This document shows, in pieces, positions 7,867-15,966 of a DNA stretch of 64,000 bases (position 1 is the first letter of the stretch; every line of letters begins with the position of its first letter). Made by a program: the position numbers and the translations under genes. Origin of the DNA: Treponema sp. (GTDB taxonomy: Bacteria; Spirochaetota; Spirochaetia; Treponematales; Treponemataceae); assembly GCA_016297415.1 (NCBI GenBank), contig JAEDGQ010000002.1, forward strand, positions 30,079 through 94,078, written 5' to 3'. The notes under the pieces were generated by a model. The model did no database searches. It saw only the letters and a list, made by a program, of their open reading frames with translations, and was not told where the DNA came from.

Positions 7867-9363
7867 CTATTTTGAAAGTCTGTCAATAATTTTCTTTCCA
7901 ACTTTCCAGTTATCACCGGCTCCCATTGTTACAAAAATGTAGCCGTCAGGATATTTTTCTCCGGAAGGTTCTTTAAGCATATCAAAACCCTTTTCTGCAG
8001 CTTCATCAAATTCACCGGCATAGATTACATCACTGTGATATTTTTTTGCATGATCTGCAAGAATCTGGCCTGTAACTGTTGCTGCACTGGCATCTTCACG
8101 GGCGCTGCCATAAATTTTATTTATGATAACTTTGTCGGCTGAATCAAAACTTGAAGCAAATTCTTCAAGAAGCGCTGCAGTTCTTGTATATGTGTGACTC
8201 ATAAAATCCACAATGATTTTGTGATTTTTGTAGAATTCACGGAAACCGGTCAGGGTTGTTTTAATGGCTGTAGGATGATGTCCGTAATCATCAATAAAAA
8301 TCACATCCTGACCTAAAGGAGTTTTACAGTGCCCTGTGATTTCGCTGCGTCGTTTTCCACCTGCAAAATTAAGTAACCCCTGTTTAATTTTCTGAGTATA
8401 ATCTGCAGGATTTTTTCCATCTGCAATCAAAATCTGACAGTTTAAAGCCACAGCAGCTGCTGCGTTACGGACATTATGAAGTCCAGGAACACAAACAGCA
8501 CATTCCCCCAGTCCTGCAAGTGTAAAATACTGTTTTCCAGCTTCTACCCTGCCAAAAGTGATTTTAAAATCTCCGTCAGCTTCAGTTCCATAAGGAATCA
8601 TTACAATGTCTGGACGCTGTGAAGAAGCGATTTTTGCTGTTTCTACTGCCCCTTCATCATCTGCACAATAAATAAGTTTTCCGTTCTGTGGCAGTTTGCA
8701 GATATAATCAACAAATGCCTGCCGAATATCTTCATAAGTTGGATAATAATCCTGATGATCACTTTCTACAGAAGTAAGAATAATATTCTGAGGATGGAAA
8801 GCCATAAAGTGACGCTGGTATTCACAGGTTTCTGCAACAAAATAAGGTTTTTTACCGTTTTTAAGTCCGGCAATAAGAGGACTTGTACAGGTGCAGCCAT
8901 TGAAACTTGAAATTATGGAACCGGCCAGTGTTTGTCCCGGAAGATCAAGTTCTTTAAGAATTGTGCCTGTAAGACCTGTTGTTGAAGTTTTTCCGTGAAC
9001 ACCACAAATTCCAGAACTGTATGCTGTTGCAGAATATGCACCAAGAGCCTCGGTATAAAGCATCATGGGAACACCTTTTTTTACGGCAGCTGAAAGGTCA
9101 GGATTTTTTTCAGGACTATAGGCTGAAGAATAAACTACAAGCTGAATGTCATCTGTAATATTTTTTTCATCAAAAGGAAGTGCCTTAAGTCCAAGCTTGT
9201 CCAGGACTTCATCTGTATAAAACCGTTCACTTACATCTGAACCGGTAATAACAGCACCTCGTGCATTAAAAATTTCTACCAGGGCTACCATACCGGTGCC
9301 TTTAATACCTACAAAATGAACATGAAGATTTTTTAATTCTGCAGGAAGTAATTTTGATTCCAT
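7867..9363 (-). CDS. murC: UDP-N-acetylmuramate--L-alanine ligase
   Basis: This 498-residue Mur ligase attaches L-alanine to UDP-MurNAc in the cytoplasm, the first step of the peptide stem. Signatures are HFVGIKGTGMVALVEI at the N-terminal nucleotide-sugar domain, GICGVHGKTSTTGL as the ATP P-loop, and SVESDHQDYYPTYEDI and IDDYGHHPTAIKTTL in the central domain. An Mpl-type (recycling) ligase is a weaker alternative. It is first of a four-gene minus-strand unit. The ATG has no Shine-Dalgarno; an extended -10 lies exactly 6 nt upstream, which suggests a leaderless message. Confidence 0.9.
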   Translation of the reverse strand: MESKLLPAELKNLHVHFVGIKGTGMVALVEIFNARGAVITGSDVSERFYTDEVLDKLGLKALPFDEKNITDDIQLVVYSSAYSPEKNPDLSAAVKKGVPMMLYTEALGAYSATAYSSGICGVHGKTSTTGLTGTILKELDLPGQTLAGSIISSFNGCTCTSPLIAGLKNGKKPYFVAETCEYQRHFMAFHPQNIILTSVESDHQDYYPTYEDIRQAFVDYICKLPQNGKLIYCADDEGAVETAKIASSQRPDIVMIPYGTEADGDFKITFGRVEAGKQYFTLAGLGECAVCVPGLHNVRNAAAAVALNCQILIADGKNPADYTQKIKQGLLNFAGGKRRSEITGHCKTPLGQDVIFIDDYGHHPTAIKTTLTGFREFYKNHKIIVDFMSHTYTRTAALLEEFASSFDSADKVIINKIYGSAREDASAATVTGQILADHAKKYHSDVIYAGEFDEAAEKGFDMLKEPSGEKYPDGYIFVTMGAGDNWKVGKKIIDRLSK

Positions 9364-9369
9364 TATTCA

Positions 9370-9378
9370 ATTATCCCA
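9370..9378 (-). promoter_or_regulatory. Extended -10 promoter 6 nt before the murC start
   Basis: On the minus strand TGG is followed by GATAAT and then 6 nt (TGAATA) before the ATG of murC. No convincing -35 is visible, but the TGn extension can replace it. Transcription would start at or next to the A of the ATG. Confidence 0.45.
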
Positions 9379-9446
9379 ATTAGCTTTTATTTTACTTAAA
9401 AAAAGCCCTTTTTTCAACAAATATGATTATTTCCATATAAAACAAC

Positions 9447-9475
9447 CTGTCAAAGACCAATATTTATGATAATAT
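9447..9475 (+). promoter_or_regulatory. Promoter for the hydrogenase gene
   Basis: CTGTCA at 9447-9452 and TAATAT at 9470-9475 are 17 bp apart. Transcription from here would begin near 9482 and give a leader of about 180 nt before the hydrogenase ATG. Confidence 0.5.
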
Positions 9476-9497
9476 GTTAAGGATATAGAGGAGGCGT

Positions 9498-9540
9498 GCC
9501 TCCTTGCACTGCCGCTAACGCAGTGTTTCATTAAGGAGGC
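9498..9540 (+). repeat. First copy of the leader repeat
   Basis: This copy of the direct repeat runs from the CTCCTTGCACTGCC word to AAGGAGG. GCCTCCTT (9498-9505) pairs perfectly with AAGGAGGC (9533-9540) outside the inner stem CACTGC/GCAGTG. The partner copy is at 9619-9658. The apical sequence CGCTAACGC also occurs at the end of the GC-rich repeats at 4479 and 31097. Confidence 0.75.
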
Positions 9541-9618
9541 GTGATAAAAATTACATCCTTGTAATTTTTATCACTGCAGAATGCTGCTACGTTGTATCAT
9601 CATTCTGCAAATACAGTG

Positions 9619-9658
9619 CTTCCTTGCACTGCCGCTAACGCGGTGTTTCATAAGGAGG
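9619..9658 (+). repeat. Second copy of the leader repeat, containing the hydrogenase Shine-Dalgarno
   Basis: This copy is nearly identical to 9498-9540 and ends in the AAGGAGG that serves as ribosome binding site for the ATG at 9663. The changes between copies (GCAGTG to GCGGTG, CCTCCTT to CTTCCTT) keep every pair as G-U or Watson-Crick, as expected if the stems matter. Confidence 0.75.
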
Positions 9659-9662
9659 AAAA

Positions 9663-11204
9663 ATGCTTAATACAAATAACAACGCTGCAATGATTAAAAA
9701 AGAAGTTCTTGTTGAAATTCTTAAACTTCAACTTTCAGGAGCACTTCTTGATGAAAAAAGCATAACAGAAATAGATTCATTACCAGACAGATTTGCAAAA
9801 GATGACCATACTCCTTTCATGGGTTCCATTGAAAAAAACCGGGAGATTTTCAGTAACCGTATTCTTGCTTATCTTGGACACTCTGTAGAAGACTACGACG
9901 GTTCAAAAAAACTTTCACAATATGTAAAAGAAGCTTACGAAAGAGAAAAACCAACCTGGCCAATGCTTACAATGATTCAGTCAGCCTGCAATGCCTGTGT
10001 TAAACCTCATTATTTTCCAACCGATGCCTGTCAGGCCTGTCTGGCTCGTCCCTGCAAAGTAAACTGTCCTAAACAGGCAATTGAAGTAACAGACAGAGCC
10101 AGAATTGATCCTGCAAAATGTATTAACTGTGGTCTTTGTGCTCAGAACTGTCCTTACCACGCAATTATTAAAACTGTAGTTCCTTGTGAAGAAGCCTGTC
10201 CTGTAGGTGCAATCAGCAAAGGAAATGACGGTAAAGAATCAATTGATTTTGAAAAATGTATTTTCTGCGGAAAATGTATGTCTAACTGTCCTTTCAGTGC
10301 CATGATGGGTAAATCTCAGATTTTTGATGTTGTTAAACACATTATGGCAGGAAAAAGTGTTGTTGCCATGTATGCCCCTGCAATCGGAGCTCAGTTTAAG
10401 GGAACAAAACCCGGGCAGCTTGAAGCCTCCCTTGAAAAGGCCGGATTTAACCGTGTTTGGGAAGTTGCTATCGGAGCAGACATTACAGCAGACAAAGAAG
10501 CTGAAGAATTTGAAGAACGCATGAAGCGTGGCGACAAAATGATGACAACAAGCTGTTGTCCGGCTTATGTCAGAGCTGTAAACATTCATGTTCCAGAACT
10601 CAGTCCATGTATTTCTGAAACAAAATCACCAATGATTTATACAGCAAAACTTGCAAAAGAAGCAGATCCTGACTGTATCACAGTATTTATCGGACCTTGT
10701 CTTGCAAAACGCAGGGAAGCTTTTGATTCAGATTTAGTTGATTATGTTCTTTCCGTTGATGAAGTAAATGCACTTTTTGAAGCCAAAGAAATTGACGTAA
10801 CAAAAGCACCTGTTGATATGGCAAAAATTACAAAATACATTCCTACTGTCAGCGGCCGTAACTTTGCAAAGACAGGAGGTGTTGCAGAAAGTGTACGTCT
10901 TCGTCTTAAGGATAAATCTATTTTACGTCCTGCTGTAATTAACGGTCTTGATAAAAACGGTATGAAACAGCTTGCTGCTTACGGACAGATGAATGCAGGA
11001 ACTATTCCTGTAAACAGCGATACTCCAAACCTTATTGAAGTTATGGCTTGTGAAGGCGGATGTATTGCCGGACCATCTGTAATCACTAATCCAAAACTTG
11101 GTGGCGGACTTCTGACTATGTATGCAAATGCCGGTTCCAAGCCGGATGAAATGGGAATTCCTGCAAAGTGCAATATGTCAGATATTTTGGAATCTGAAAA
11201 ATAA
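9663..11204 (+). CDS. Monomeric [FeFe] hydrogenase, group B type
   Basis: This 513-residue cytoplasmic iron hydrogenase interconverts protons and H2. An unusual cysteine-rich segment (CNAC, then CQACLARPCKVNCPKQAI) is followed by ferredoxin-type clusters (CINCGLCAQNCP and CIFCGKCMSNCP). The H-cluster domain has all three signatures: L1 TTSCCPAYV with Cys298/Cys299, L2 FIGPCLAKRREA, and L3 MACEGGCIAGP. L1 reading TSCCPAY rather than TSCCPGW, together with the N-terminal pattern, points to the group B (B1) clade, whose physiological partners are poorly known; a ferredoxin is likely. No HydE, HydF or HydG maturase and no partner subunit lies in the window. It is transcribed alone and followed at once by a MITE-like repeat. 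Confidence 0.9.
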   Translation: MLNTNNNAAMIKKEVLVEILKLQLSGALLDEKSITEIDSLPDRFAKDDHTPFMGSIEKNREIFSNRILAYLGHSVEDYDGSKKLSQYVKEAYEREKPTWPMLTMIQSACNACVKPHYFPTDACQACLARPCKVNCPKQAIEVTDRARIDPAKCINCGLCAQNCPYHAIIKTVVPCEEACPVGAISKGNDGKESIDFEKCIFCGKCMSNCPFSAMMGKSQIFDVVKHIMAGKSVVAMYAPAIGAQFKGTKPGQLEASLEKAGFNRVWEVAIGADITADKEAEEFEERMKRGDKMMTTSCCPAYVRAVNIHVPELSPCISETKSPMIYTAKLAKEADPDCITVFIGPCLAKRREAFDSDLVDYVLSVDEVNALFEAKEIDVTKAPVDMAKITKYIPTVSGRNFAKTGGVAESVRLRLKDKSILRPAVINGLDKNGMKQLAAYGQMNAGTIPVNSDTPNLIEVMACEGGCIAGPSVITNPKLGGGLLTMYANAGSKPDEMGIPAKCNMSDILESEK

Positions 11205-11210
11205 ATATCA

Positions 11211-11322
11211 GGGGATGTCCAAAAAGTTCAACTTGCGGTGGTTGAGCCCTTCGACAGGCTCAGGAACCACCTGTCGAAACCACCATATTTAGTGCAATGG
11301 TCATTACTTATTGGACAGCCCC
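11211..11322 (+). repeat. MITE-like repeat family 1, complete copy
   Basis: This 112-bp element has 17-bp terminal inverted repeats: GGGGATGTCCAAAAAGT at 11211-11227 and the complement of GGGGCTGTCCAATAAGT at 11306-11322 (2 mismatches). The inside holds a smaller palindrome built from GGTGGTTGAGC, TTCGACAGG and GTCGAAACCACC. It starts 6 bp after the hydrogenase stop. Related copies are at 13667-13727 (inverted, truncated) and 61439-61580. It has no coding capacity. Confidence 0.8.
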
Positions 11323-11368
11323 TTTTTTTAATTTACTTCTTTTTTAATTTACTTAATGGAATATAAAA

Positions 11369-12304
11369 ATGCGCTCACTAAAAAAACTTTTATACATTTC
11401 TTTTCTATTTCTCTGTACCGGATTTTCTAATTCACTTTTTGCACAGAAAATCGGTGTTCTTACAGGTCCTTCAGGAATTCCCTGCAGTTACCTTATGGAA
11501 AATAAAAGTGAGCTTCAGTTCGAAGTATTTTCTTCAGCACAGCAGCTTCTTCCCAAACTTTTAAAAGGTGAAATTGATGCCGGTTTTCTACCCCCAAATG
11601 TTGCTGCAAAAGCCTACAACAATTCCTCTGCCCTTGTTTGTCTTGCAATAACAGGAAACGGAAATATATACTTTATTTCAAAAAATCCGGAAATTAAATT
11701 ACTTCAGGATCTTAAGGGTAAAAAAGTTGCCTGTGCAGGTATGGGTGCAACACCGGAATATGTAACAAGATATCTGCTTAATGCACTTAATGTAAAAGAT
11801 GTAGAACTTGATTTTTCAACTCCAAATCCTCAGATTGCAGCTATGGTATCTGAAGGAAAATTTGAATGTGCCATTGTTCCTGAGCCTTTTGCTACTGTTG
11901 CAGCTTCAAAAGACAGTTCAATAAAGATAGTTGAAAACCTCAGCTCTGTTTACGAAAAACTTTCACCTGCCGGCACAGGCAGTTTTCCTATGACTTTATT
12001 TGTTGCAAACAAAAAATATGCAGACAGCCACAAAAGTGAATTAAAAAAACTTGCTGCAGAAGTAAAAAAAGCCGGTGAATGGACCGTTAAAAATCCTGAA
12101 AAAGCAGGCAAACTGGCAGAGAAACACAACCTTGGTCTAAAGGCTACGGTTGCAGAAAAAGCAATTCCTAACTGCAATTTTACATTTGTTCCTGCAAATT
12201 CTAAAAAATGCCGGGAGCGGATTGAAACACTTCTTTCAATTTTTATGGAATTTGATCCTAAATCTACAGGCGGAAAACTTCCTGATCAGGACTTTTACAG
12301 ATAG
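11369..12304 (+). CDS. ABC transporter periplasmic substrate-binding protein (NMT1/SsuA-like)
   Basis: This 311-residue exported protein has a signal peptide (basic start MRSLKKLL, hydrophobic core, cleavage after SLFA). The mature part resembles the NitT/TauT/THI5-like class of binding proteins: an IGVLTGPSGIP start, DLKGKKVACAGMGATPEYVTRY in the middle and a VPEPFATVA hinge strand. There is no lipobox cysteine at the cleavage site, so it should be a soluble periplasmic receptor. The ligand could be an aromatic sulfonate, a pyrimidine (thiamine precursor) or an oxoanion; the sequence does not decide. It is first of a three-gene importer operon flanked by inverted copies of repeat family 1. 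Confidence 0.8.
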   Translation: MRSLKKLLYISFLFLCTGFSNSLFAQKIGVLTGPSGIPCSYLMENKSELQFEVFSSAQQLLPKLLKGEIDAGFLPPNVAAKAYNNSSALVCLAITGNGNIYFISKNPEIKLLQDLKGKKVACAGMGATPEYVTRYLLNALNVKDVELDFSTPNPQIAAMVSEGKFECAIVPEPFATVAASKDSSIKIVENLSSVYEKLSPAGTGSFPMTLFVANKKYADSHKSELKKLAAEVKKAGEWTVKNPEKAGKLAEKHNLGLKATVAEKAIPNCNFTFVPANSKKCRERIETLLSIFMEFDPKSTGGKLPDQDFYR

Positions 12305-13047
12305 TGAAAAAACTTCCCTACCTGCTTTCAATAATAACTTTTCTCTTTATCTGGCAGCTTGCAGCCTTATATGTAGATTCGTCCCTAATAATCTGCAGCC
12401 CCGTTGAAGTTGTTTCTACACTGTTTAATCTTGTTCAGACAAAAGAATTCTGGCTGAACATTTTATTTACTTTTGTTCGTGTAATGGCTGGATTTTCAAT
12501 TACTTTAATAACAGGCACAATTCTTGGCTTTGTCAGGGGAAAATCTTTTTTTTGGGACAGATTTCTGGATTTTCCATTTTCCCTCCTAAAAACAACTCCG
12601 GTTGCAGCCCTTATCCTTATACTGATTTTCGCTTTTAATTCAAATTTAATTCCAGTCATTTCTTCTGTTTTAATGTGTCTTCCTGTAATGAGTGAATGCG
12701 TTAAAAACGGAATTATATGGGACAAAGATAACTTAAACCAGAAAAAACTTTACGAAATGGCAGAAATTTTCCGATTTTCAAAAATTCAAAAGTTTGTTCA
12801 CATTTTTTTTCCTGCTTTCAGAAGTTTTTTTAATGCAGGAATCTGTTCAACTTTCGGCATGTGCTGGAAAGTCGTAGCTGCAGGAGAAATATTAACTGTT
12901 CCCCGTTTTGCGGCAGGTACCTTTTTATATAAAAATCAGGTAAATCTTGAAACTTCTTCTGTATTTGCCATGACAATTGTACTTGTTGTTTTAAGCAGCA
13001 TTTTTGAAGGTTTATTAAAATGGTTATTAAAGACATCTCAAAAATAG
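12304..13047 (+). CDS. ABC transporter permease (SsuC/TauC-like)
   Basis: This 247-residue membrane protein of the BPD_transp_1 class has about six hydrophobic segments. The cytoplasmic EAA-type loop for ATPase coupling is recognisable around residues 150-175 (MAEIFRFSKIQKFVHIFFPAF, ending in a helix with ICSTFGMCWKVVAAGEIL). The start is a GTG at 12304 that shares its G with the TAG stop of the binding-protein gene, so translation is coupled. The gene overlaps the downstream ATPase gene by 28 bp. Together the three make one high-affinity importer. Confidence 0.8.
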   Translation: MKKLPYLLSIITFLFIWQLAALYVDSSLIICSPVEVVSTLFNLVQTKEFWLNILFTFVRVMAGFSITLITGTILGFVRGKSFFWDRFLDFPFSLLKTTPVAALILILIFAFNSNLIPVISSVLMCLPVMSECVKNGIIWDKDNLNQKKLYEMAEIFRFSKIQKFVHIFFPAFRSFFNAGICSTFGMCWKVVAAGEILTVPRFAAGTFLYKNQVNLETSSVFAMTIVLVVLSSIFEGLLKWLLKTSQK

Positions 13048-13637
13048 AAAAAAATCATTCTGATGGAATAAAAATAAAAAATCTCACTCTTAAAATTGAA
13101 AATAAAACTGTTTTTTCAGATTTTTCAATAAACTTTAAGGCAAAAAAAATTACAGGTATAATCGCACCAAGCGGCTGGGGAAAAACAACACTTTTAAACT
13201 GGATTTCCAAAAATTTCAAAAATGTAAGTTACGCCTTTCAGGACTTAAGGCTTCTGGAAAATGAAACAGTTTTAAATAACATTACAATTCCCTTAAATGC
13301 AGAAAATATTAAAATTAACAAAAACTCAGTTGAATCTTTACCGGACTGTGTAAGTCAATGTCTTACAAAACTTGAACTTTTAGACATTGCATCAAAAAAA
13401 GCAGCAGCTTTATCAGGTGGAGAAAGACAACGGGTAAGTCTTGCCCGGGCACTGGTTTTTAATTCAGACATTCTTCTTCTGGATGAACCATTTCAGAATC
13501 TTGATTACAGCCTTAAGATAAACATAATGAATTACATAAAACAATTGCAGCAACAGTTTCCAAGAACTGTCCTTTTCGTAACACACCATAAAGCAGAAGC
13601 AGACTATCTTTGCGATGAAATTATTACTTTTGAATAA
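13020..13637 (+). CDS. ABC transporter ATP-binding protein (SsuB/TauB-like)
   Basis: This 205-residue nucleotide-binding subunit has Walker A IAPSGWGKTTLL near residues 49-60, a Q-loop within AFQDLRLLEN, the signature LSGGERQRVSLARAL, Walker B DILLLDEPF and the switch His in FVTHHKAEAD. It is somewhat shorter than typical SsuB proteins. Its sequence is strikingly A-rich compared with neighbouring flagellar genes. The first ATG at 13020 lies inside the permease gene. No terminator is evident before the repeat at 13667. Confidence 0.82.
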   Translation: MVIKDISKIEKNHSDGIKIKNLTLKIENKTVFSDFSINFKAKKITGIIAPSGWGKTTLLNWISKNFKNVSYAFQDLRLLENETVLNNITIPLNAENIKINKNSVESLPDCVSQCLTKLELLDIASKKAAALSGGERQRVSLARALVFNSDILLLDEPFQNLDYSLKINIMNYIKQLQQQFPRTVLFVTHHKAEADYLCDEIITFE

Positions 13638-13666
13638 AAAAATTACAAACTCAACATCATCTGCTC

Positions 13667-13727
13667 ACTAAATATGGTGGTTTCGACAAGCTCAACCACC
13701 GCAAGTTGAACTTTTTGGACATCCCCT
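13667..13727 (-). repeat. MITE-like repeat family 1, truncated inverted copy
   Basis: Read on the minus strand, the copy starts GGGGATGTCCAAAAAGTTC and continues with the same sequence as the copy at 11211 through the first 39 or so bases, then the CCACCATATTTAGTG word. It stops there, without the second terminal repeat. It is in the opposite orientation to the first copy, so the ABC importer operon lies between two inverted copies. Confidence 0.75.
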
Positions 13728-13744
13728 TTCTATCTGGTTTGAAT

Positions 13745-14275
13745 TTATGCCTCTACATTAAGGCCGTTGTTGCTCAACTGAAGGTACATCTGATCTGCCA
13801 GACCAAAATCAGCGCTTTTTGTCATTTGAGTTGCGTATTCATCATAAAGCATATCTTCATACATTTTTGTTGCAAAATCACCTTCACCATTTGCCTTAAC
13901 TATAGTCTTACGCATCTGACTGATCATCATTTTTACAATGTATGATTCCATTTCCAGGGATTTTTCATAAAGTTTTGAAGTCTTATCAATTGTTCCCTGT
14001 TTTACATTTGGATTAGCCTGATTTGCTGCAGCTCCTGATGGCAGTGCATTTTTATCAGCCTGAAATTTGTATGTGCCTGCAAAGCCTGTGGAGTAATCCC
14101 CGTTCAAACGACCATCCTGAGCAACCTGGGAAGAAGAAAGATTTGATCCAATAGAAGAAGCCTCACCGTAAACTGAACGGAGCAAATCTTCAAATTTTCC
14201 TTTTTCTGAAGAAATTTTTGCACTTGTGAGAGCACCCTGTCCATTTGTAATTGAGCTGATTCCGCCTACTGTCAT
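13745..14275 (-). CDS. FlgJ-like flagellar rod-binding protein, single domain
   Basis: This 176-residue protein matches the N-terminal rod-scaffolding domain of FlgJ. The conserved stretch is in the C-terminal half, with LEMESYIVKMMISQMRK and EDMLYDEYATQMTKSADFGLADQMY. The muramidase domain found in enterobacterial FlgJ is absent, which is the usual state in spirochaetes. It follows flgF and flgG on the minus strand by 47 bp and probably shares their sigma-28-type promoter. It should help cap and assemble the periplasmic rod. Confidence 0.8.
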   Translation of the reverse strand: MTVGGISSITNGQGALTSAKISSEKGKFEDLLRSVYGEASSIGSNLSSSQVAQDGRLNGDYSTGFAGTYKFQADKNALPSGAAANQANPNVKQGTIDKTSKLYEKSLEMESYIVKMMISQMRKTIVKANGEGDFATKMYEDMLYDEYATQMTKSADFGLADQMYLQLSNNGLNVEA

Positions 14276-14322
14276 TTTGTTTCTTCCCCCTCTTTCTAAA
14301 ACCTTAACGGCTCAGATTAAAC

Positions 14323-15117
14323 TTAGCGTTTAAGATTTACTGCTGTAGAAAGCATACTGTCTGTTGTCTGAATTGCTTTTGAATTGAATTCGTAAGCTCT
14401 CTGAGCAACAATCATCTGTACCATTTCGTTTACAACAGAAACGTTAGACATTTCAACAAACTTGTGTTTAGTAACACCAAAACCGTCAAAACCAGGACGA
14501 CCTGCAATTGCTTCTCCAGAAGCGTTTGTTACTTTGAAAAGATTGTCACCTGCAGCTTCAAGACCTGCATTATTTGGAAAACGATAAATTTCCATCTGGG
14601 CAACATCAATAGGGTCATCCTGTCCGAAGATTTTTACAGTTACACGTCCATCATCTGCAATTGTAAGAGTGTGAATGTCAAAACCTTCCGGAAGAATAAC
14701 TTCAGGCATAACACGAAGACCGTTTGAATTAACAAGCTGTCCGTTTGAATCAACTTTGAATGAACCATCACGTGTGTAAGCATAACTTCCGTCATACTGC
14801 TGAACACGGAAAAAACCATCACCAACTACGGCAAGGTCTGTATCAACACCTGTTGCCTGAAGAGAGCCCTGTGTAAAAATACGCTGTGTAGCTGCAACTC
14901 TTACACCGGCACCCTGCTGAATACCAACAGGAGTAACAGTATCTTCAGTTGCTGGAGTTCCGGCAAGCTTTACGTTCTGATACATAAGGTCTTCAAATTC
15001 AACACGCTGCTGTTTGAAACCTGTTGTATTAACATTTGAAAGGTTATTTGAAATTGCATCCAGGTTAGACTGCTGTCCGTTCATACCTGTTGCTGCTGTC
15101 CATAAACTTCTTACCAT
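14323..15117 (-). CDS. flgG: Flagellar distal rod protein FlgG
   Basis: This 264-residue axial protein is about the standard FlgG length. The N-terminal rod signature NNLSNVNTTGFKQQR and the C-terminal NVSVVNEMVQMIVAQRAYEFNSKAIQTTD helix are both present; these two ends form the coiled-coil core of all rod and hook proteins. The extra central GDGFFRVQQYDGSYAYTRDG region is typical of FlgG rather than FlgC. It is exported by the flagellar type III apparatus into the periplasm. It lies 15 bp after flgF. Confidence 0.92.
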   Translation of the reverse strand: MVRSLWTAATGMNGQQSNLDAISNNLSNVNTTGFKQQRVEFEDLMYQNVKLAGTPATEDTVTPVGIQQGAGVRVAATQRIFTQGSLQATGVDTDLAVVGDGFFRVQQYDGSYAYTRDGSFKVDSNGQLVNSNGLRVMPEVILPEGFDIHTLTIADDGRVTVKIFGQDDPIDVAQMEIYRFPNNAGLEAAGDNLFKVTNASGEAIAGRPGFDGFGVTKHKFVEMSNVSVVNEMVQMIVAQRAYEFNSKAIQTTDSMLSTAVNLKR

Positions 15118-15132
15118 TTATTATCCCTCCCC

Positions 15133-15927
15133 CTAGCGGATAAGCGCAACTTTTGTCCAGAGAGTTGACATCATACTGTCTTCACTCTGAATTGTTTTCT
15201 GGTTAGCTTCGTAAGCTCTGTTAACTTCAATCATTTTAACCATTTCGTTAACTACATTTACGTTACTTGTTTCCATATATCCCTGAAGCATTCTAGGTCT
15301 TTCCTTACCCTCAGCGATATAAGCATCTCCAGAGATGTTATTGCTTGACCAAAGACTGTTACCCATTTTTTTAAGGTAGCGTTCATTATCGAAACGAACT
15401 ACTTTAACACGGTCAATAAAATCACCTTCTTTTGAGTAAATCATACCGTCTTCATTAATCATGAATTTATCGTCTTCAACATGAATGTATCCGTTTTCAC
15501 CAAGTAAAGGATATCCGTCTTTTGTTTCAAGGATTCCTTCTTTTCCAAGAAGAAAGTTACCGTTACGGGTATATTTTTCCCCTGCAGGAGTTTCTACAGC
15601 AAAAAAACCTTCTCCACCAAGAGCCAGATCTGTTGCTGCACTAGTTGCACGGAAAGAGCCCTGTTCAAATTCAGTAAAATTTTCGTTAGTTTCAACACCA
15701 AGTCCAAGCTTACCGATTACAGGCGCTGCATCTGCAGAACCAAAAGATGTTGTATAAACACCATCAGCTTTTGTTCTTCTTAATAAAAGTTCAGGGAAAG
15801 AACTGCTGACTGCCACATCACGCTTGTAGCCGGCAGTATCAACATTTGCAAGATTGTTTGAAATTGCATCCAGACGGTTCTGCTGGGCATTCATACCACT
15901 TGAACCGATGTACCATCCTCTAATCAT
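15133..15927 (-). CDS. flgF: Flagellar rod protein FlgF
   Basis: This 264-residue proximal/distal rod protein is related to FlgG, with the N-terminal signature AISNNLANVDTAGYKRD and the C-terminal NVVNEMVKMIEVNRAYEANQKTIQ helix. The position upstream of flgG and the GGEGFFAVETPAGEKYTRNG core fit FlgF. It starts with a good Shine-Dalgarno (TGGAG) and is the first gene behind a sigma-28-like promoter. The identity as FlgF rather than a second FlgG copy rests on gene order and overall divergence. Confidence 0.85.
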   Translation of the reverse strand: MIRGWYIGSSGMNAQQNRLDAISNNLANVDTAGYKRDVAVSSSFPELLLRRTKADGVYTTSFGSADAAPVIGKLGLGVETNENFTEFEQGSFRATSAATDLALGGEGFFAVETPAGEKYTRNGNFLLGKEGILETKDGYPLLGENGYIHVEDDKFMINEDGMIYSKEGDFIDRVKVVRFDNERYLKKMGNSLWSSNNISGDAYIAEGKERPRMLQGYMETSNVNVVNEMVKMIEVNRAYEANQKTIQSEDSMMSTLWTKVALIR

Positions 15928-15966
15928 AATTTCTCCATGTTTTTAATGATTAAGTCTTCTTATTAA

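Larger units (their letters stand above)
9482..9662 (+). promoter_or_regulatory. Structured 5' leader of the hydrogenase gene with SD-sequestering hairpins
   Basis: Five hairpins can be read in order. They are GGAGG/CCTCC (9490-9503), CACTGC/GCAGTG (9507-9525), a perfect 14-bp stem GTGATAAAAATTAC with its complement (9541-9574), TGCAGAATG/CATTCTGCA (9575-9609), and CACTGC/GCGGTG (9627-9645). The second and fifth are parts of a direct repeat. In the last copy CTTCCTT (9619-9625) can pair with AAGGAGG (9652-9658), the Shine-Dalgarno of the hydrogenase gene, and close it. The alternative stem CAGTGC/GCACTG (9614-9619 with 9626-9631) would break that hairpin and free the site. This suggests translational control; a mobile palindromic repeat without function is the alternative. 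Confidence 0.55.

Noticed and set aside
9541..9564. Possible leader peptide GTG-ATA-AAA... of seven codons after the first AAGGAGG in the hydrogenase leader
   Set aside because: The GGAGG is only 1 nt from the GTG, too close for initiation, and the codons are the arm of a perfect hairpin.
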